Shown here piece after piece: positions 47,146 to 58,337 of a DNA stretch of 64,000 nucleotides; positions within the stretch are counted from its first letter, which is position 1; every line of letters starts with the position of its first letter. Under the pieces are notes generated by a model. The model was not told where the DNA came from. It did not search any database and worked only from the letters and a program-made list of their open reading frames with translations. The stretch comes from Cunninghamia lanceolata (taxonomy: Eukaryota; Streptophyta; Pinopsida; Cupressales; Cupressaceae), in NCBI GenBank assembly GCA_027924645.1, contig BSBN01000242.1, positions 4,836,001 through 4,900,000 of the forward strand, read 5' to 3'. A program made the position numbers and the translations under genes.

Positions 47146-48238
47146 TGTTGGCAAGAGACACTATATGGATTCATGGTTGTTGTCATTGATGGCAACAAAG
47201 GTCATCCCACATATCCGCAAGTCATGGTGTGTCTCTACCGGAAGTCAGAATGAAGATTGTTGTGGTCCGGTGAACAAGAACAGAGCATGTGGCAAGGTCC
47301 GACAGATTGGTCCGGATCTCTCAGAGGAAGTGTCTTGGTGCAGTGCGGATTTGGGGAAGTCAAGAGGACTACCTTGAGTGGTATATTCCAAGGATTTAGC
47401 CTCCGGTGATGGACAAGGAAAAAGATATGAATAGTTGAGTACCGGATTCCTGAGAGAGTGAAAACAGAGGAAGAACTGACTGACAGAGTATCAGACTACT
47501 TTCCGGATGTGTTACTGTTGATGATAAAAGTTGTGAAGGCATGAATCATGTTTGGCCGACATGATTAATGATATCTACAAGTATATGCTTGATCCGCATT
47601 GCTTGGTGAGCAAGGATTCAGCCGACAGAACAGAGTTTGTAAGAAACTAGACTGTTCCGGATGCCGACTAGAAAAGTGATGAAATTACTTGTGCGGATAT
47701 ATATAGAGGATGGATTTAGTTGTGAAGTGTATGATTGTGTGAAGGTATATGCGAATAAGTGCAGAACAGAGCAGAAGTAGCAAGAAAGATCCAGTATGTG
47801 AAAGGATAGCAGAATAAAGAACAGAGGAAAGATGAAGTGCAGCAGATCAGTGTACTGAGCCTAACCGGAACTAAACTCCAGCATATGCAGATGCTTCCAA
47901 TCAGTTCAAGACTGTGATTCTTATCACTTTGTAGACAGTGTGTCTCCTTGTAGGCAGTGGGCCTCTTTGTGAGCAGTGTGCTCGGGCAGTGAGCCCTAAT
48001 TGGCAAGTGCCATTTTTGTAATTTCCTATTCTTCTAACAGAGAATAATTTTTGGGTTAATCACCCCGTGGTTTTCTCCCTTAACAGGGTTTCCACGTCAA
48101 AAATACTGTGTCATGTGTTTCTTATTTCATGATAATATTTTTGTGTTTAATTCAATGCTGCACTAATTAATATGAAAGTTCAAAAAGGGAAATAATTAGG
48201 ATAACTGATTCACCCCCCCCCCCTCTTAGTTATCAACA
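47146..48238 (+). repeat. Element F 5' LTR
   Basis: 1093 bp. Contains a mini-hairpin cluster (47880-48012) and an eleven-base C run shortly before the end. Confidence 0.9.
47880..48012 (+). repeat. Row of mini-hairpins in LTR F
   Basis: Consecutive small palindromes around a CAGTG core: AGACA.GTG.TGTCT (47933-47945), AGGC.AGTGG.GCCT (47952-47964), GAGCA.GTG.TGCTC (47971-47983), GGGC.AGTGA.GCCC (47984-47996), TGGCA.AG.TGCCA (48001-48012), and AGCAT..ATGCT at 47880-47895. The arms differ but pair in every unit. The 3' LTR has the same set. Confidence 0.85.
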
Positions 48239-48303
48239 ATTGGTATCAGAGCTAAGTTCCTCCTAATAGAGCCTAACAGCTTGAGGAAGATCTGGGAGTT
48301 CAA

Positions 48304-49482
48304 ATGGATGCATATGGTTTAAGGGAGCAACTCAAGACTGCCCTTGAGGATCTTGAACAGTCAAATTCTAAAGTCAATGAATTAAAGGAAAGACTCAAAT
48401 AGGCTGATGAATTCATGAGAGAATTAAAAGACAAATTAAGTCTCTCTATGAAAAAGAGAAAGGAGCTGCTCCAACAATTGGCAAGACAAAGTGAAGAAAG
48501 CAATACAAATGAAGAATTGACTGAACAAACCAAGTTATGTGAAAAGTTATCAAAAGAAGTCATTATGTTAAGACATGAAATGGAATCAGGAACTATAAAA
48601 TTTACTCAAGAGATTGAAGAAAAAAGAAAAGCTGAAGACAATCTAAGACAATCTCTTAAAGAAAAATCAGAAGAATGCCACCAGATGGACAGGATTATCA
48701 GACATCTTGAATCTGATCTTGAAGATGCCAAAGATAATGAAGAAAAACTTGAGGATCAAATTGCCTCTCTCAAAAGAGACCTTCAAACAGCAAATGAATA
48801 TAAAGAGAAATTCAAGATAAGTTCTGCTCAACTTGAAGTTCTTCTTGGAAGTCAAAAGAGGATAGATGACAAGTATGGTTTGGGATATGAGAAAGGAGAA
48901 AGCTCCGGATCCGGTCAAAAGAATTTTGGATCAGAAAATCCAAGGAACAGACCTAGAAGACCTCCGGTAAGATAGCCCAATGCTCAAAGATATCCATCTT
49001 TCAATGGATACTGCCACAGCTGCAACCACTTTGGTCACAAAGCTAATCAGTGCAAAAAGAGAATGAATCAGATTAATTCATCCTTCTCCGGACAGTGCTT
49101 TAACTGCAAAAGGTATGGACACAAATCCCATGAATGCAGAAATATGCAAGTAAACAATTCATTCAAAGGTAGATGCTTTACATGCAATAGAGTAGGTCAT
49201 ATGGCTAATCAATGCAAATCAAGAGGTTATCAGTCAAATATGCAAAGAAATGTTATTTGCCAAATCTGCAATAGGTTCGGTCATAATGCTAAAGTCTGCA
49301 GAAGCAAGAATCAGGACAAAAGAGGTCTAGTGTATAATCAAAATCAAGACAAGGGTAAACAAAAGATGAATGCGGATGAAGTTAGGAATCAGATGAGCAA
49401 GATTTGGGTGAAGAAAAGTTCAGAGAATGTAGAGGTTGGATCCGCACCAGACTCTGGTGCTGATATTTCTTCCGGAAATTAA
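48304..49482 (+). pseudogene. Element F Gag-like ORF with four zinc knuckles
   Basis: 393 codons from ATG 48304, broken by two TAG stops (48400 and 48973). The first 200 residues form a Lys/Glu-rich coiled coil. Then four CCHC knuckles: CHSCNHFGHKANQC, CFNCKRYGHKSHEC, CFTCNRVGHMANQC, CQICNRFGHNAKVC. The usual capsid part of Copia Gag is missing. Both stops could come from CAG by one C-to-T change. Confidence 0.75.
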
Positions 49483-50135
49483 AAAGTGAGCTCTGGCTCA
49501 GGGGGAGACTCAAAGAAAATCCTGTTCCCCCAGCCAATCAAGTGGTGCCGGATGTGGCACAAGATGCGGAGTAAAGGATTTAAAGATATAAGTCTTCAGA
49601 TGATCCAGATAAGATTTCAGAGGTCCGCATGGAGATATGAAGAAGCTGTGATCGATCAAGTAAGACCTGTTCCGGGAGATGCTCCGGTATGACAGAGGAT
49701 TACAAAAAGATCCGGAGAGATCCGGAAGTGCATTGTCTTATTCTGCGGATTGGACAGAGTGTTTGGGATGTTCTTGTAATGTGTCACCTCGATTTATTCA
49801 TGATTGAAAGATCCGGATGATGTTCACAGATCAGGACTGATCCGGGATACTCCAAGCTATCCGGATAAGGCAAACCGGAATAATATAGGTCGAGCATTTA
49901 TTGCCATCAGATATTAGGGTTTGCGGAGCAATATAAGGGATTTCTCAAAAAGCATTTGCTCATTCTGCACTCAAGAAGAAGCGAAAAGTGGAGCTCTGCA
50001 ACAAGATTCATCAAGCACACCAAAGATCTCCTGCCGAAGTCATTGCATAAAGAAATCAATCCAACCACTCCGTGCAAACCGAAGGCGCATAAGGTATTCT
50101 CCGTTTTCATTATCTCACTGCAAATCTTTGAAGAA
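49483..50135 (+). other. Element F inter-ORF spacer
   Basis: 650 bases without a convincing frame, rich in TCCGGA/ATCCGG words. It may be decayed coding or a leader for the second ORF. Confidence 0.5.
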
Positions 50136-53100
50136 ATGGCTACTCCAAATATAGTGAAAATCTCAGATAGGCCCCGACCTGAATTTAAGAAACATCCATA
50201 CAAGTCATTGGAGGTAGATCCCTTAGGAGCATTTTCCAGTGTTCCTCACGGAGTTTTACACACAGAAGACATTAGGGTTTACATACATGCAAGCATTGAG
50301 GAATTTGGGGAATTCAAATTGAGAGATCTCTATCACAAGCAACTGATAGACAATGCTTTTGAGCTTAAACCAGAGTATAAAGATATCCAGAAGAAACAAT
50401 TTGAGCAATTTATTCATTTCCCCTGCTTTGAAGAAGATGAATGGGTCCAGTATGTACTGAGCAGGATGCATGACAACTTCCTATGGCTGGATAGACCCTG
50501 CAAGATCACAAAAGAGGCAATTAGAGCAGTAACTGGTCTATACTCTTCCGGAGGGATACCTATCCTCAAATCTGTCAAAAATAACATTGTAACTGAGGCC
50601 ACCGGATCAAAATTTGATAAGAGGGCAATGACCATTGAAGATATTTCTGATCCGGATATCAAGTATGTGTCCATGATAATAGGATACAAGATCTATCACT
50701 CCAGCAGGGAGAATTCTGTATCCGGAACTGCAGTATATACTGCCTATGAGATGCTAAGGAAGAATGCAGAATATGATCTCTGCGAACTGCTCTTAAGCCA
50801 ATTAATGGAAAATATATAGAAAATCAAGAAGGACAAGAAGAATTCCTTTAAGTATGGTACTCTTATTGTATGTCTATTCTTCTACTTCATGAATGAGCTG
50901 CCCGGATCAAGTGGATGGGTATGGCAGAATGACAAACCTGTTGCAGTCCAAATAAGAGACTATCTACATGGGCTTGGGGATGCCAAAGCAAGAAATACAG
51001 CCCTATGGGGATACTTCAAAAACTTCCAAAGCATGATGCAAACAAGAGAAAGAATTCCCCAGTCTCTTGTTGAAAAATACAAAGACTCAGTGTGCTTTAT
51101 GGTGGACACTGATCAGTGCCTAATGGAGGCAGTGGAGCCAAGGACTGTCTGGATCATGCCCATGGGGTATGAAGTGGATGAACAGATAGTGGAGCTGCAT
51201 GTTCAACACATGCTAAGTCAGCCCAAAGATCCAAAGGCAGAAAGGTTTGGAACCTTTGAGGAGCTGAGTGTAAAAATCCATGTAGAACTCAGGGAACCTG
51301 AGATAAAGAGAAAGGTGAGAAAAGAAGTAGAGCATATTGCTCAAGGCCTAGGCATCTCAAAAGAGGCACTTGATGCCAGCCGGGAAAAGAGGAGGAAGGC
51401 TGAGGAAGAAAAGAAAAGTAAAGAAAGTGTTCCGGTTGAAACTTCCACCCGGACCAGATCATCAAAAAGATCTGCACCTCCCACAACCAAAAGCTCAAAA
51501 CTGGAAGTCCAGGCATCCGGTAAAAGATCTAAGACAAAAGCCACAAGGGCTTATGAAAGCCAAAAGGATGAAGAGGAAACAGAGTCAGATGAGGGAGTAA
51601 AAGAAATAAAGAAGCAGAAGAAGAAAGGATCCGGCAAACCCGCCACAGGCCAAGACAAGGATGAAATAGCAGAGGTATCTGTTGAAAAGCCCACTCTGTC
51701 TCTAGAGAGTGTAATCAAGTCGGTTACGGTGGATGGAAACCTTCAACCAATGACTGAATTTTATGATGACTACAATGAGGCTGACCAAAAGATTCTGCAG
51801 GAAGCCACAGTCAAATATCTGAACATATACAATAAGGCTTTCATTGAGATCATATCTCTTATTCCTAAAAGCCTAGAAAAGGAATTAGAAATAAGAAAGA
51901 ATAATGCTCATGCAAAAGATCTTGAGATCCGGGAGCAGATAGCTATTCAGCTATATCCTCAAATTGATCCCAAGACAATGAACATAATCTTCAAAGACTG
52001 CAAAGATGAGTTCAGAAGTAAAGCCAGGATGAATCAACTCATGTTTGGTGAGACTAACAAGGTGGCCAAAGAAACAGAAGAGATCCTCAGGAAGGCCTTC
52101 AAAAGGTTCAATCTTCCTGTTGTAGAGGACTTAGGTGCAGAAACAGCTGTGGACTTGGAACCCTCTGCTCCAGAAGAAGTGGCCTATGAACAAGCTAGCA
52201 TCTCTCCTCCGGTTTCCCCTACAGTCTCCGGATCCAAAGAAGAAGAGAAATTACAGGAGAAGGAAGCAGTGGTGAAAGATAAAGAGGTTGATAGTCCCAA
52301 GACTGTAGAAGAAAAGAAACATCTGTCTCCGGCAAGAGACACTGCACAAACTGTTCAACAATTTTTGAGCAAAGAAACTTTAGAGATTGATGAACCGGAG
52401 CTTCTAAAAGGCCCATTCGACTTTGACTCTCTCTCTCCGGTACAAACAATGAAGATAGCTTCATTTGCAAATGCCAAGGCAAATGAAAAACTCCTGAAGT
52501 CTCATATGGAAGACTGTGAGTTGATAGAGGCTGCTTCCGGAGTACTTGTAAAGATTATGCCATCAATCCAGATAGATCCGACAGCCTCCTCTTCCGGTAA
52601 TCTAAAAACCTTAGTCAGCAGTGTTGATACACATTTTGATTCTCTAGAAAAATCAGCTGAAGAAAAGGTCCGGAAGGAATTTTTGTATAAAAGATTTTCA
52701 GAAGTATTAGGATTAATCTCTACGGATAGGAAAATTATGAGTATTGGAATAAAGAGCTTAGAAAATGCTCTTAAGGATGGCGGTGACATTTACAAATTTT
52801 GTATATCTTGGTCAAAGGCAACAGCACAAATTGATAAGAAAATAAAAGAGGAACAGGACAAACTACAAAGTTTATCTCAAAGTTTTGATCCTCTCTCTTC
52901 CTCCATAATAAATCAAGAATGTCAGACTATTGCAGTCTTGAATGAAATAAAGAACCTTGAGAAGGAAAGGAAGAATATCACCAACCGGATGGGAGAACTT
53001 AGAAGGATTATAATCCCTAAGTTAGAAACTATGCATGAGGCCATCAGTGATGCTCAGACCACCGCCCAAACAAATGATCCGACAGATCTCAAGAGGGCAG

Positions 53101-53219
53101 AAGCTTTTGCATTTTTGTTGAGTGGTCACATCTCAATTTTGGATAGAATGAAGCTAAGTTGGGCTACAGAACTGATCCAATTGAAGACATCCTTTGCAGA
53201 CATTCTTCAGTATATGTGA
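50136..53219 (+). pseudogene. Element F 1027-codon ORF of unknown function
   Basis: One frame from ATG (MATPNIVKISDRP) to TGA at 53217, interrupted only by TAG at 50817 (context LMENI, stop, KIKKDKK). The N-terminal 400 residues look globular (WVQYVLSRMHDNFLWLDRP, AMTIEDISDPDIKYVSMIIG, ERIPQSLVEKYKDSVCFMVD, RTVWIMPMGYEVD). Then come a Lys/Ser-rich stretch with likely nuclear signals (51330-51680) and helical, coiled-coil-like sequence to the end. I see no RT, integrase or protease motif. It resembles ORFs annotated in plants as putative transposon proteins, but I cannot confirm that without a search. The native start could be elsewhere. Confidence 0.7.
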
Positions 53220-53451
53220 GTATGTAAATATGCGGCTATGTATAGACAATTTTTGAAAATTTTGGTGTGCGGATCCTACCCTTTGCCATTGATGTCAAAG
53301 GGGGAGTGAGGAGCAGTGAAAAATGAGGAATCCAACTAAGGGGGAGTTCTAGAAATTGTATATAAAGACAGAGCATCAGCAAAGGGGGAGCATAGTGTAA
53401 ACACTTAGTCATTTTTCACTAAGTGTTGCCATCAATGCCAAAGGGGGAGAT

Positions 53452-54543
53452 TGTTGGCAAGAGACACTATATGGATTCATGGTTGTTGTCATTGATGGCA
53501 ACAAAGGTCATCCCACATATCCGCAAGTCATGGTGTGTCTCTACCGGAAGTCAGAATGAAGATTGTTGTGGTCCGGTGAACAAGAACAGAGCATGTGGCA
53601 AGGTCCGACAGATTGGTCCGGATTTCTCAGAGGAAGTGTCTTGGTGCAGTGCGGATTTGGGGAAGTCAAGAGGACTACCTTGAGTGGTATATTCCAAGGA
53701 TTTAGCCTCTGGTGATGGACAAGGAAAAAGATATGAATAGTTGAGTACCGGATTCCTAAGAGAGTGAAAACAGAGGAAGAACTGACTGACAGAGTATCAG
53801 ACTACTTTCCGGATGTGTTACTGTTGATGATAAAAGTTGTGAAGGCATGAATCATGTTTGGCTGACATGATTAATGATATCTACAAGTATATGCTTGATC
53901 CGCATTGCTTGGTGAGCAAGGATTCAGCCGACAGAACAGAGTTTGTAAGAAACTAGACTGTTCCGGATGCCGACTAGAAAAGTGATGAAATTACTTGTGC
54001 GGATATATATAGAGGATGGATTTAGTTGTGAAGTGTATGATTGTGTGAAGGTATATGCGAATAAGTGCAGAACAGAGCAGAAGTAGCAAGAAAGATCCGG
54101 TATGTGAAAGGATAGCAGAATAAAGAACAGAGGAAAGATGAAGTGCAGCAGATCAGTGTACTGAGCCTAACCGGAACTGAACTCCAGCATATGCAGATGC
54201 TTCCAATCAGTTCAAGACTGTGATTCTTATCGCTTTGTAGACAGTGTGTCTCCTTGTAGGCAGTGGGCCTCTTTGTGAGCAGTGTGCTCGGGCAGTGAGC
54301 CCTAATTGGCAAGTGCCATTTTTGTAATTTCCTATTCTTCTAACAGAGAATAATTTTTGGGTTAATCACCCCGTGGTTTTCTCCCTTAACAGGGTTTCCA
54401 CGTCAAAAATACTGTGTCATGTGTTTCTTATTTCATGATAATGTTTTTGTGTTTAATTCAATGCTACACTAATTAATATGAAAGTTCAAAAAGGGAAATA
54501 ATCAGGATAACTGATTCACCCCCCCCCCTCTCAGTTATCAACA
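53452..54543 (+). repeat. Element F 3' LTR
   Basis: 1092 bp, about 99 percent identical to the 5' LTR. Confidence 0.9.
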
Positions 54544-54878
54544 CAAGCCACCCTTTTCCAAGCCCAATAATGAAGAAATCCTTTAGAAAAGTTTGATTTC
54601 ATCTACAACTGCAATATCTCGTCCAGAACATCAATTTTCACATTTACTAAATGCACCAGTTTATTTCAGGTAACTACGTACCAAATGCATTTTTGAGTTA
54701 GTTACACCAATTCTTAGTGCGATTGTTGCCTAGGATGAGAAGGAGAAAGTATGATTGCTATCGTGGTGGTGGTATACTGTTATACAAGTATTCATATACT
54801 TTGTGCTTGGAGGTTGTCGATTAATATTTGTTGGCATATTTTGCTCTCCCATCCTTGTGCTTTCGTGGTCCTGTGCTT

Positions 54879-55408
54879 GCTTGAGAAGGTGGTGTACTAT
54901 GTCCATCTCTTCGATCAAATTAAAGATAGTCCAGTGATATATTGTTTGAAAGTGCTCTTCAAATATGTTTTCAATATAGTCGTCAGGAAATTTGGAACTT
55001 AGATTCAGGGATAAGGACTTTGTCTCTGTACTCATACCCACATTTCTTGGTGACTATATTTAAATGTAATATAGCTGCACCATTATTCATATAATCTCAT
55101 ACCCTCTTTCAAAATGCTGTCCTCATAGGCTCATTCACATATACCATGCTTGCCCCATGACTGCTTGAGAAGGTGGTGTACTAGGTCTACCTTGGTGGTG
55201 TACTAGGTCTACCTTGTACTATGGTATGTTGTTTGAAAGTTCTCTTCAAATATGTTTTTGACACACAGTTATCAGGAAATCAGGTTCAGGGACAAGGACT
55301 TTGTCCCTGTGCTTGTACCCATATTTCTTGATGACTATATCTAAATATATATGACCATACCATTATTCATATGATCTCATACCTTTTTTCAAAATGGTGT
55401 CCCCGTTC
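54879..55408. repeat. Two-copy tandem duplication, about 284-bp period
   Basis: GCTTGAGAAGGTGGTGTACT (54879 and 55163), TCTTCAAATATGTTTT, AAGGACTTTGTC and CCATTATTCATAT recur in order. The second copy also has a 22-bp GGTGGTGTACTAGGTCTACC doublet. Confidence 0.75.
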
Positions 55409-55439
55409 CCACATCCCATGTCTCGAGGTGACCGTGGGT

Positions 55440-56145
55440 TTTCAATGGTATGCTATGTTTGAAATTTTTATGTTATGAAGTCTATTTTAGGCCAAAAACT
55501 AATTGCTACATAACTTGCTGTTTTTTTTGGGGTAGTTTATGATTTCTTTTTGTGAGATGGATGTGTTTGGACTTTTGAGCTTGTTGAATTAAGCTTATAT
55601 CTACATTTAATTCAGTAGAAAATCCTTCAAGATTTATAAATTTTATTTAGTGGTTTGCAACTTTGCTTAATACAAGATTTTCCTAGCGGCAGTGAACATG
55701 CCAGCCTTGCCTTATATCTTATTGAACAGTTTTATATAGATGGCAGAATGTACTATAGTCAAACTATCAATGTGTGTATTAGCATGTTAGAAATTTTCTT
55801 TGGCAATGGTTTTAGTTAATTTGATAGATTGACTAGCTTAAAAAACCTAAAAGATTACAGACAGAGAAATTGCCAACAGAAAAAGTAAAATGAGCCGTAA
55901 ACATGTCAATTTTTGAAGAATCCCTTGGGTGACTTCTTTCCTTGAGTTATTTGTGAAATATTCAAATCTTATTTGGTGGATTTTCTATGATATTAACAAT
56001 AACAACTATGTGTTTTGATTTCTTCCAAAGCCTAAGTACAATGCATCAAGTAATGTTGACTTGTATATTAGTAGTGAATGAGAATAGCTTTTGTAGGAAC
56101 TGGAAAATAATCATTAAATTGATTTTTATCTATACTGCTTAACAG
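55440..56145 (+). other. End of second giant intron, nothing recognised
   Basis: AT-rich intron sequence running into the acceptor CTGCTTAACAG. Confidence 0.5.
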
Positions 56146-56262
56146 GGATTTCTGCTGCATGTCCCGTATGTAACATAGTTCTTGAAGGAGATATTGGTGA
56201 AGGGGATTTCAATCAGAGGTTTAATGCTCACCTTGATTCCTGTATTGGATCATGTGCTTGAA
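56146..56262 (+). CDS. SPRTN: SPRTN last exon: UBZ4-like zinc finger and stop
   Basis: Acceptor AACAG (56145) joins exon f in phase (G|GG). Encodes GISAACPVCNIVLE ... NQRFNAHLDSCIGSCA and TGA at 56260. C-x2-C and H-x3-C are the ligands of a UBZ4 ubiquitin-binding finger, which in Spartan directs the protease to ubiquitinated PCNA. The spacing between the pairs is longer than in the animal finger as I remember it. No lesion here. Confidence 0.8.
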
Positions 56263-56879
56263 GCATGCTGACCAGAAAATGTTTGCATGCGAGGTTGAGT
56301 TGTTACTCTGGTTTTTTCGATTTTTAGAAGCTTTACAGAAAGAGCATAGGGTTTGTCAGTATCTCTAATATGAAGTTTTTGAAAGCTGAAGAATTTCATC
56401 TATGATGTTCAGAAATTGGAAAGATATGGGCTGCATATATTTTTGTGGTCTTGAAATTTTGATGATATTCCCCATGGTAAAAGTAATAGTCTCTCTCCTA
56501 TGGGCTAATTTTTGTATCTGGACTGATTATACATTCAATAGATGGCTTCTGATATTTCTTTAATTTTAGTTGTGATCTCATTCTGAATTAATTCCTTTTG
56601 AAAATTACTCTGGCAGAAATGCATGTAAAACTGACACATTCTTTTGTCCGTAAAGGCAATAGAAAATAAAAATTTTGGACCTGCAAAGATATTGTATAAA
56701 TACTGATATAGGATATTTCTGGCTTTCTGAAGAAGCTTACAAATTCTTAATATCAATTGAAAGTATGCCCCACATTTTATTGTTCACCATATTTGGAAGT
56801 CAAAACTGTAACAGACACAATTGCTATTTTAAGTCAGTTGATTGATTTGCCCACGATGTTTTAATCAGTTAAAAACTTC
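56263..56879 (+). other. 3' flank of the host gene
   Basis: Probable 3' UTR and flank, AT-rich. No clear poly(A) signal could be chosen with confidence. Confidence 0.4.
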
Positions 56880-57060
56880 TATGTTCATTTCCACCCATCC
56901 CCGCACTGGGGACACGGGGATGGGTAGGAAATGTCCCTGGACCGTCCCCTACAATCTTTTTGTAAGGAAATATTTCTGGTATGCCTCAGAAATGGCACAG
57001 CAGGGGATGCCTAGATGTTCCCTGACTGTCCCTGGGACGGCTAGTCATTCCCTGCAGCCC
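56880..57060. repeat. GGGGAC/GTCCCTGG word cluster
   Basis: CATCCCCGCACTGGGGACACG, CGTCCCCTAC and TGTCCCTGGGACGG words, like the cluster at 9560-9790. Short inverted words are frequent; no boundaries could be fixed. Confidence 0.4.
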
Positions 57061-57450
57061 AGTTTGCAAAAAGCGCTTTACAAAAGGGTTGTAACTGTTG
57101 TGTAATTCAGGTTGAATTGAGAAACCATATTATATAACTGTTATGTAATTCGGCTCAAATCCAGACTGATCCACATAAATAGAACAGCGGCTTTACAGTG
57201 CTATAATTCACTGTCATTTGTTTTACCGATAATGGTATGATTTTTTCTCCTCTTGAATTTTGGAGGAATATCAATGAAGAATATGCACTAAATTTTGAAT
57301 ATGATATTGGGAACGAAATCCAAATGAATACGGCAAGAAAAAGATGAAAGTTCACACTGCTCTTACCCATGCTGATTTAGCTATGTATTGAAGAGATTAT
57401 AAGGTATTCCTTCCAAATACAAGGCAATTTGAAATTAATGGGATTTGAAC

Positions 57451-58330
57451 ATGCAAACCAGTTCTGTTCAGGATCTGATTTTAGTTAATGCAAATCAGAC
57501 TAGGGTTCCCTTGGTTTCGTTGGAGATCCCTGATATTGATGTTGACAGTGCTACTGCTAGCATGGAGAATGCTCTCATTGGGAGATTCTCCGGCTTTAGT
57601 CCAAAAATTGATGTTGTTCGAAATTGGGTTAAAAAAAGATGGTGCATGTTTGAGCAGATCCATGTGGCTGACATGATTAATGGATTTTTTTTCTTTTCCT
57701 TCCATTCTCTTGAGGAAAGCAAGATTGTTTTGCAAGGGGGACCTTGGTTCCTTGGAAAGTTTAATCTTTTGTTGAAAAGACGGTCTCTTGGTTTTGACGC
57801 AGCGAAGGAAGATTTTAATGGCCTTCAATTTGGGTTTGGCTTCCAGGGCTTCCTTTAGAGTTATGGAATGAAAAGATAATTAGATGTATTGCAAATGCTA
57901 TTGATCAGCTTTTATCCATAGATAATGTTAACCAAGTCTATGAAGCGTTTGATTTTTGCTAGATTTTGTGTGTAGATTTTGATAAGGTGCTGCCAAAAGT
58001 CATTAAACTTTTCTCCAAATTTGGCATTTGGGAGTAGCGAATTTATTATGAGACTTCTTCGCAGGTTTGTATGCTTTGTCATAAAGCTGGACACTTCTCC
58101 CTTTCCTGTCCTGAGCATGGAAAAGAGGGTCAGATTGTTGATGCTACTAGAAATGAAGGTAAAGAAAAAGACATTGTTGTGGATCGTGTTGGGAATGAGC
58201 AAGTGTTTCCTTTGAAAGATAAGAATAGGTGTATTGGGGATGACCCAAGGGCTTTATTGAAGGATAAGAATAGGTGTCCTTTGAATGAGTCTGGATCTTT
58301 AAAAAAGGGTAAGACAATCCATTTGAGTCA
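57451..58330 (+). pseudogene. L1-type LINE ORF1 fragment (DUF4283-like) with CCHC
   Basis: ALIGRFSGFSPKIDVVRNWV, INGFFFFSFHSLEESKIVLQ and GGPWFLGKFNLLLKR are typical of the DUF4283 RNA-binding part of plant L1 ORF1. After two shifts a CCHC knuckle CMLCHKAGHFSLSC appears (58070-58110). No endonuclease or RT follows. Confidence 0.75.
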
Positions 58331-58337
58331 AGATCTT

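Larger units (their letters stand above)
47146..54543 (+). mobile_element. Element F: young non-autonomous LTR retrotransposon with extra ORF
   Basis: LTRs 47146-48238 and 53452-54543 (about 1093 bp, TGTTGGCAAG to TATCAACA), eleven substitutions by eye, plus a C-run length change. Perfect duplication CAAGC (47141-47145 and 54544-54548). tRNA-Met primer site TTGGTATCAGAGC just after the 5' LTR; purine tract AAAGGGGGAGA before the 3' LTR. Internally it has a Gag-like ORF (48304-49482) and a 1027-codon ORF (50136-53219). Protease, integrase, RT and RNase H are absent. Confidence 0.9.
233..56262 (+). pseudogene. SPRTN: SprT-like / Spartan (SPRTN) gene span, frame-broken
   Basis: Seven exons of one gene spread over 56 kb. 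Spartan proteins are DNA-dependent metalloproteases that cut proteins crosslinked to DNA during replication. The order seen is SprT core (exons a-c), zinc-binding Cys region (exons d-e), a long disordered acidic and basic region (exon f) and a C-terminal UBZ4-like finger (exon g). Every junction has GT..AG, and phases match (AA|T, phase 0, phase 0, CA|A, G|GC, G|GG). The N-terminal start of the protein is outside the window. Two small deletions shift frame in exons a and d, while exon f stays open for 543 codons. I read this as a recently inactivated copy or a broken haplotype; assembly error is possible. Family assignment is from recognised motifs, not a search. Confidence 0.75.

Noticed and set aside
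50136..53219. The long ORF as a host gene nested in the intron
   Set aside because: It lies exactly between the primer site and purine tract of element F, in sense orientation, with LTRs and a perfect target duplication around it.
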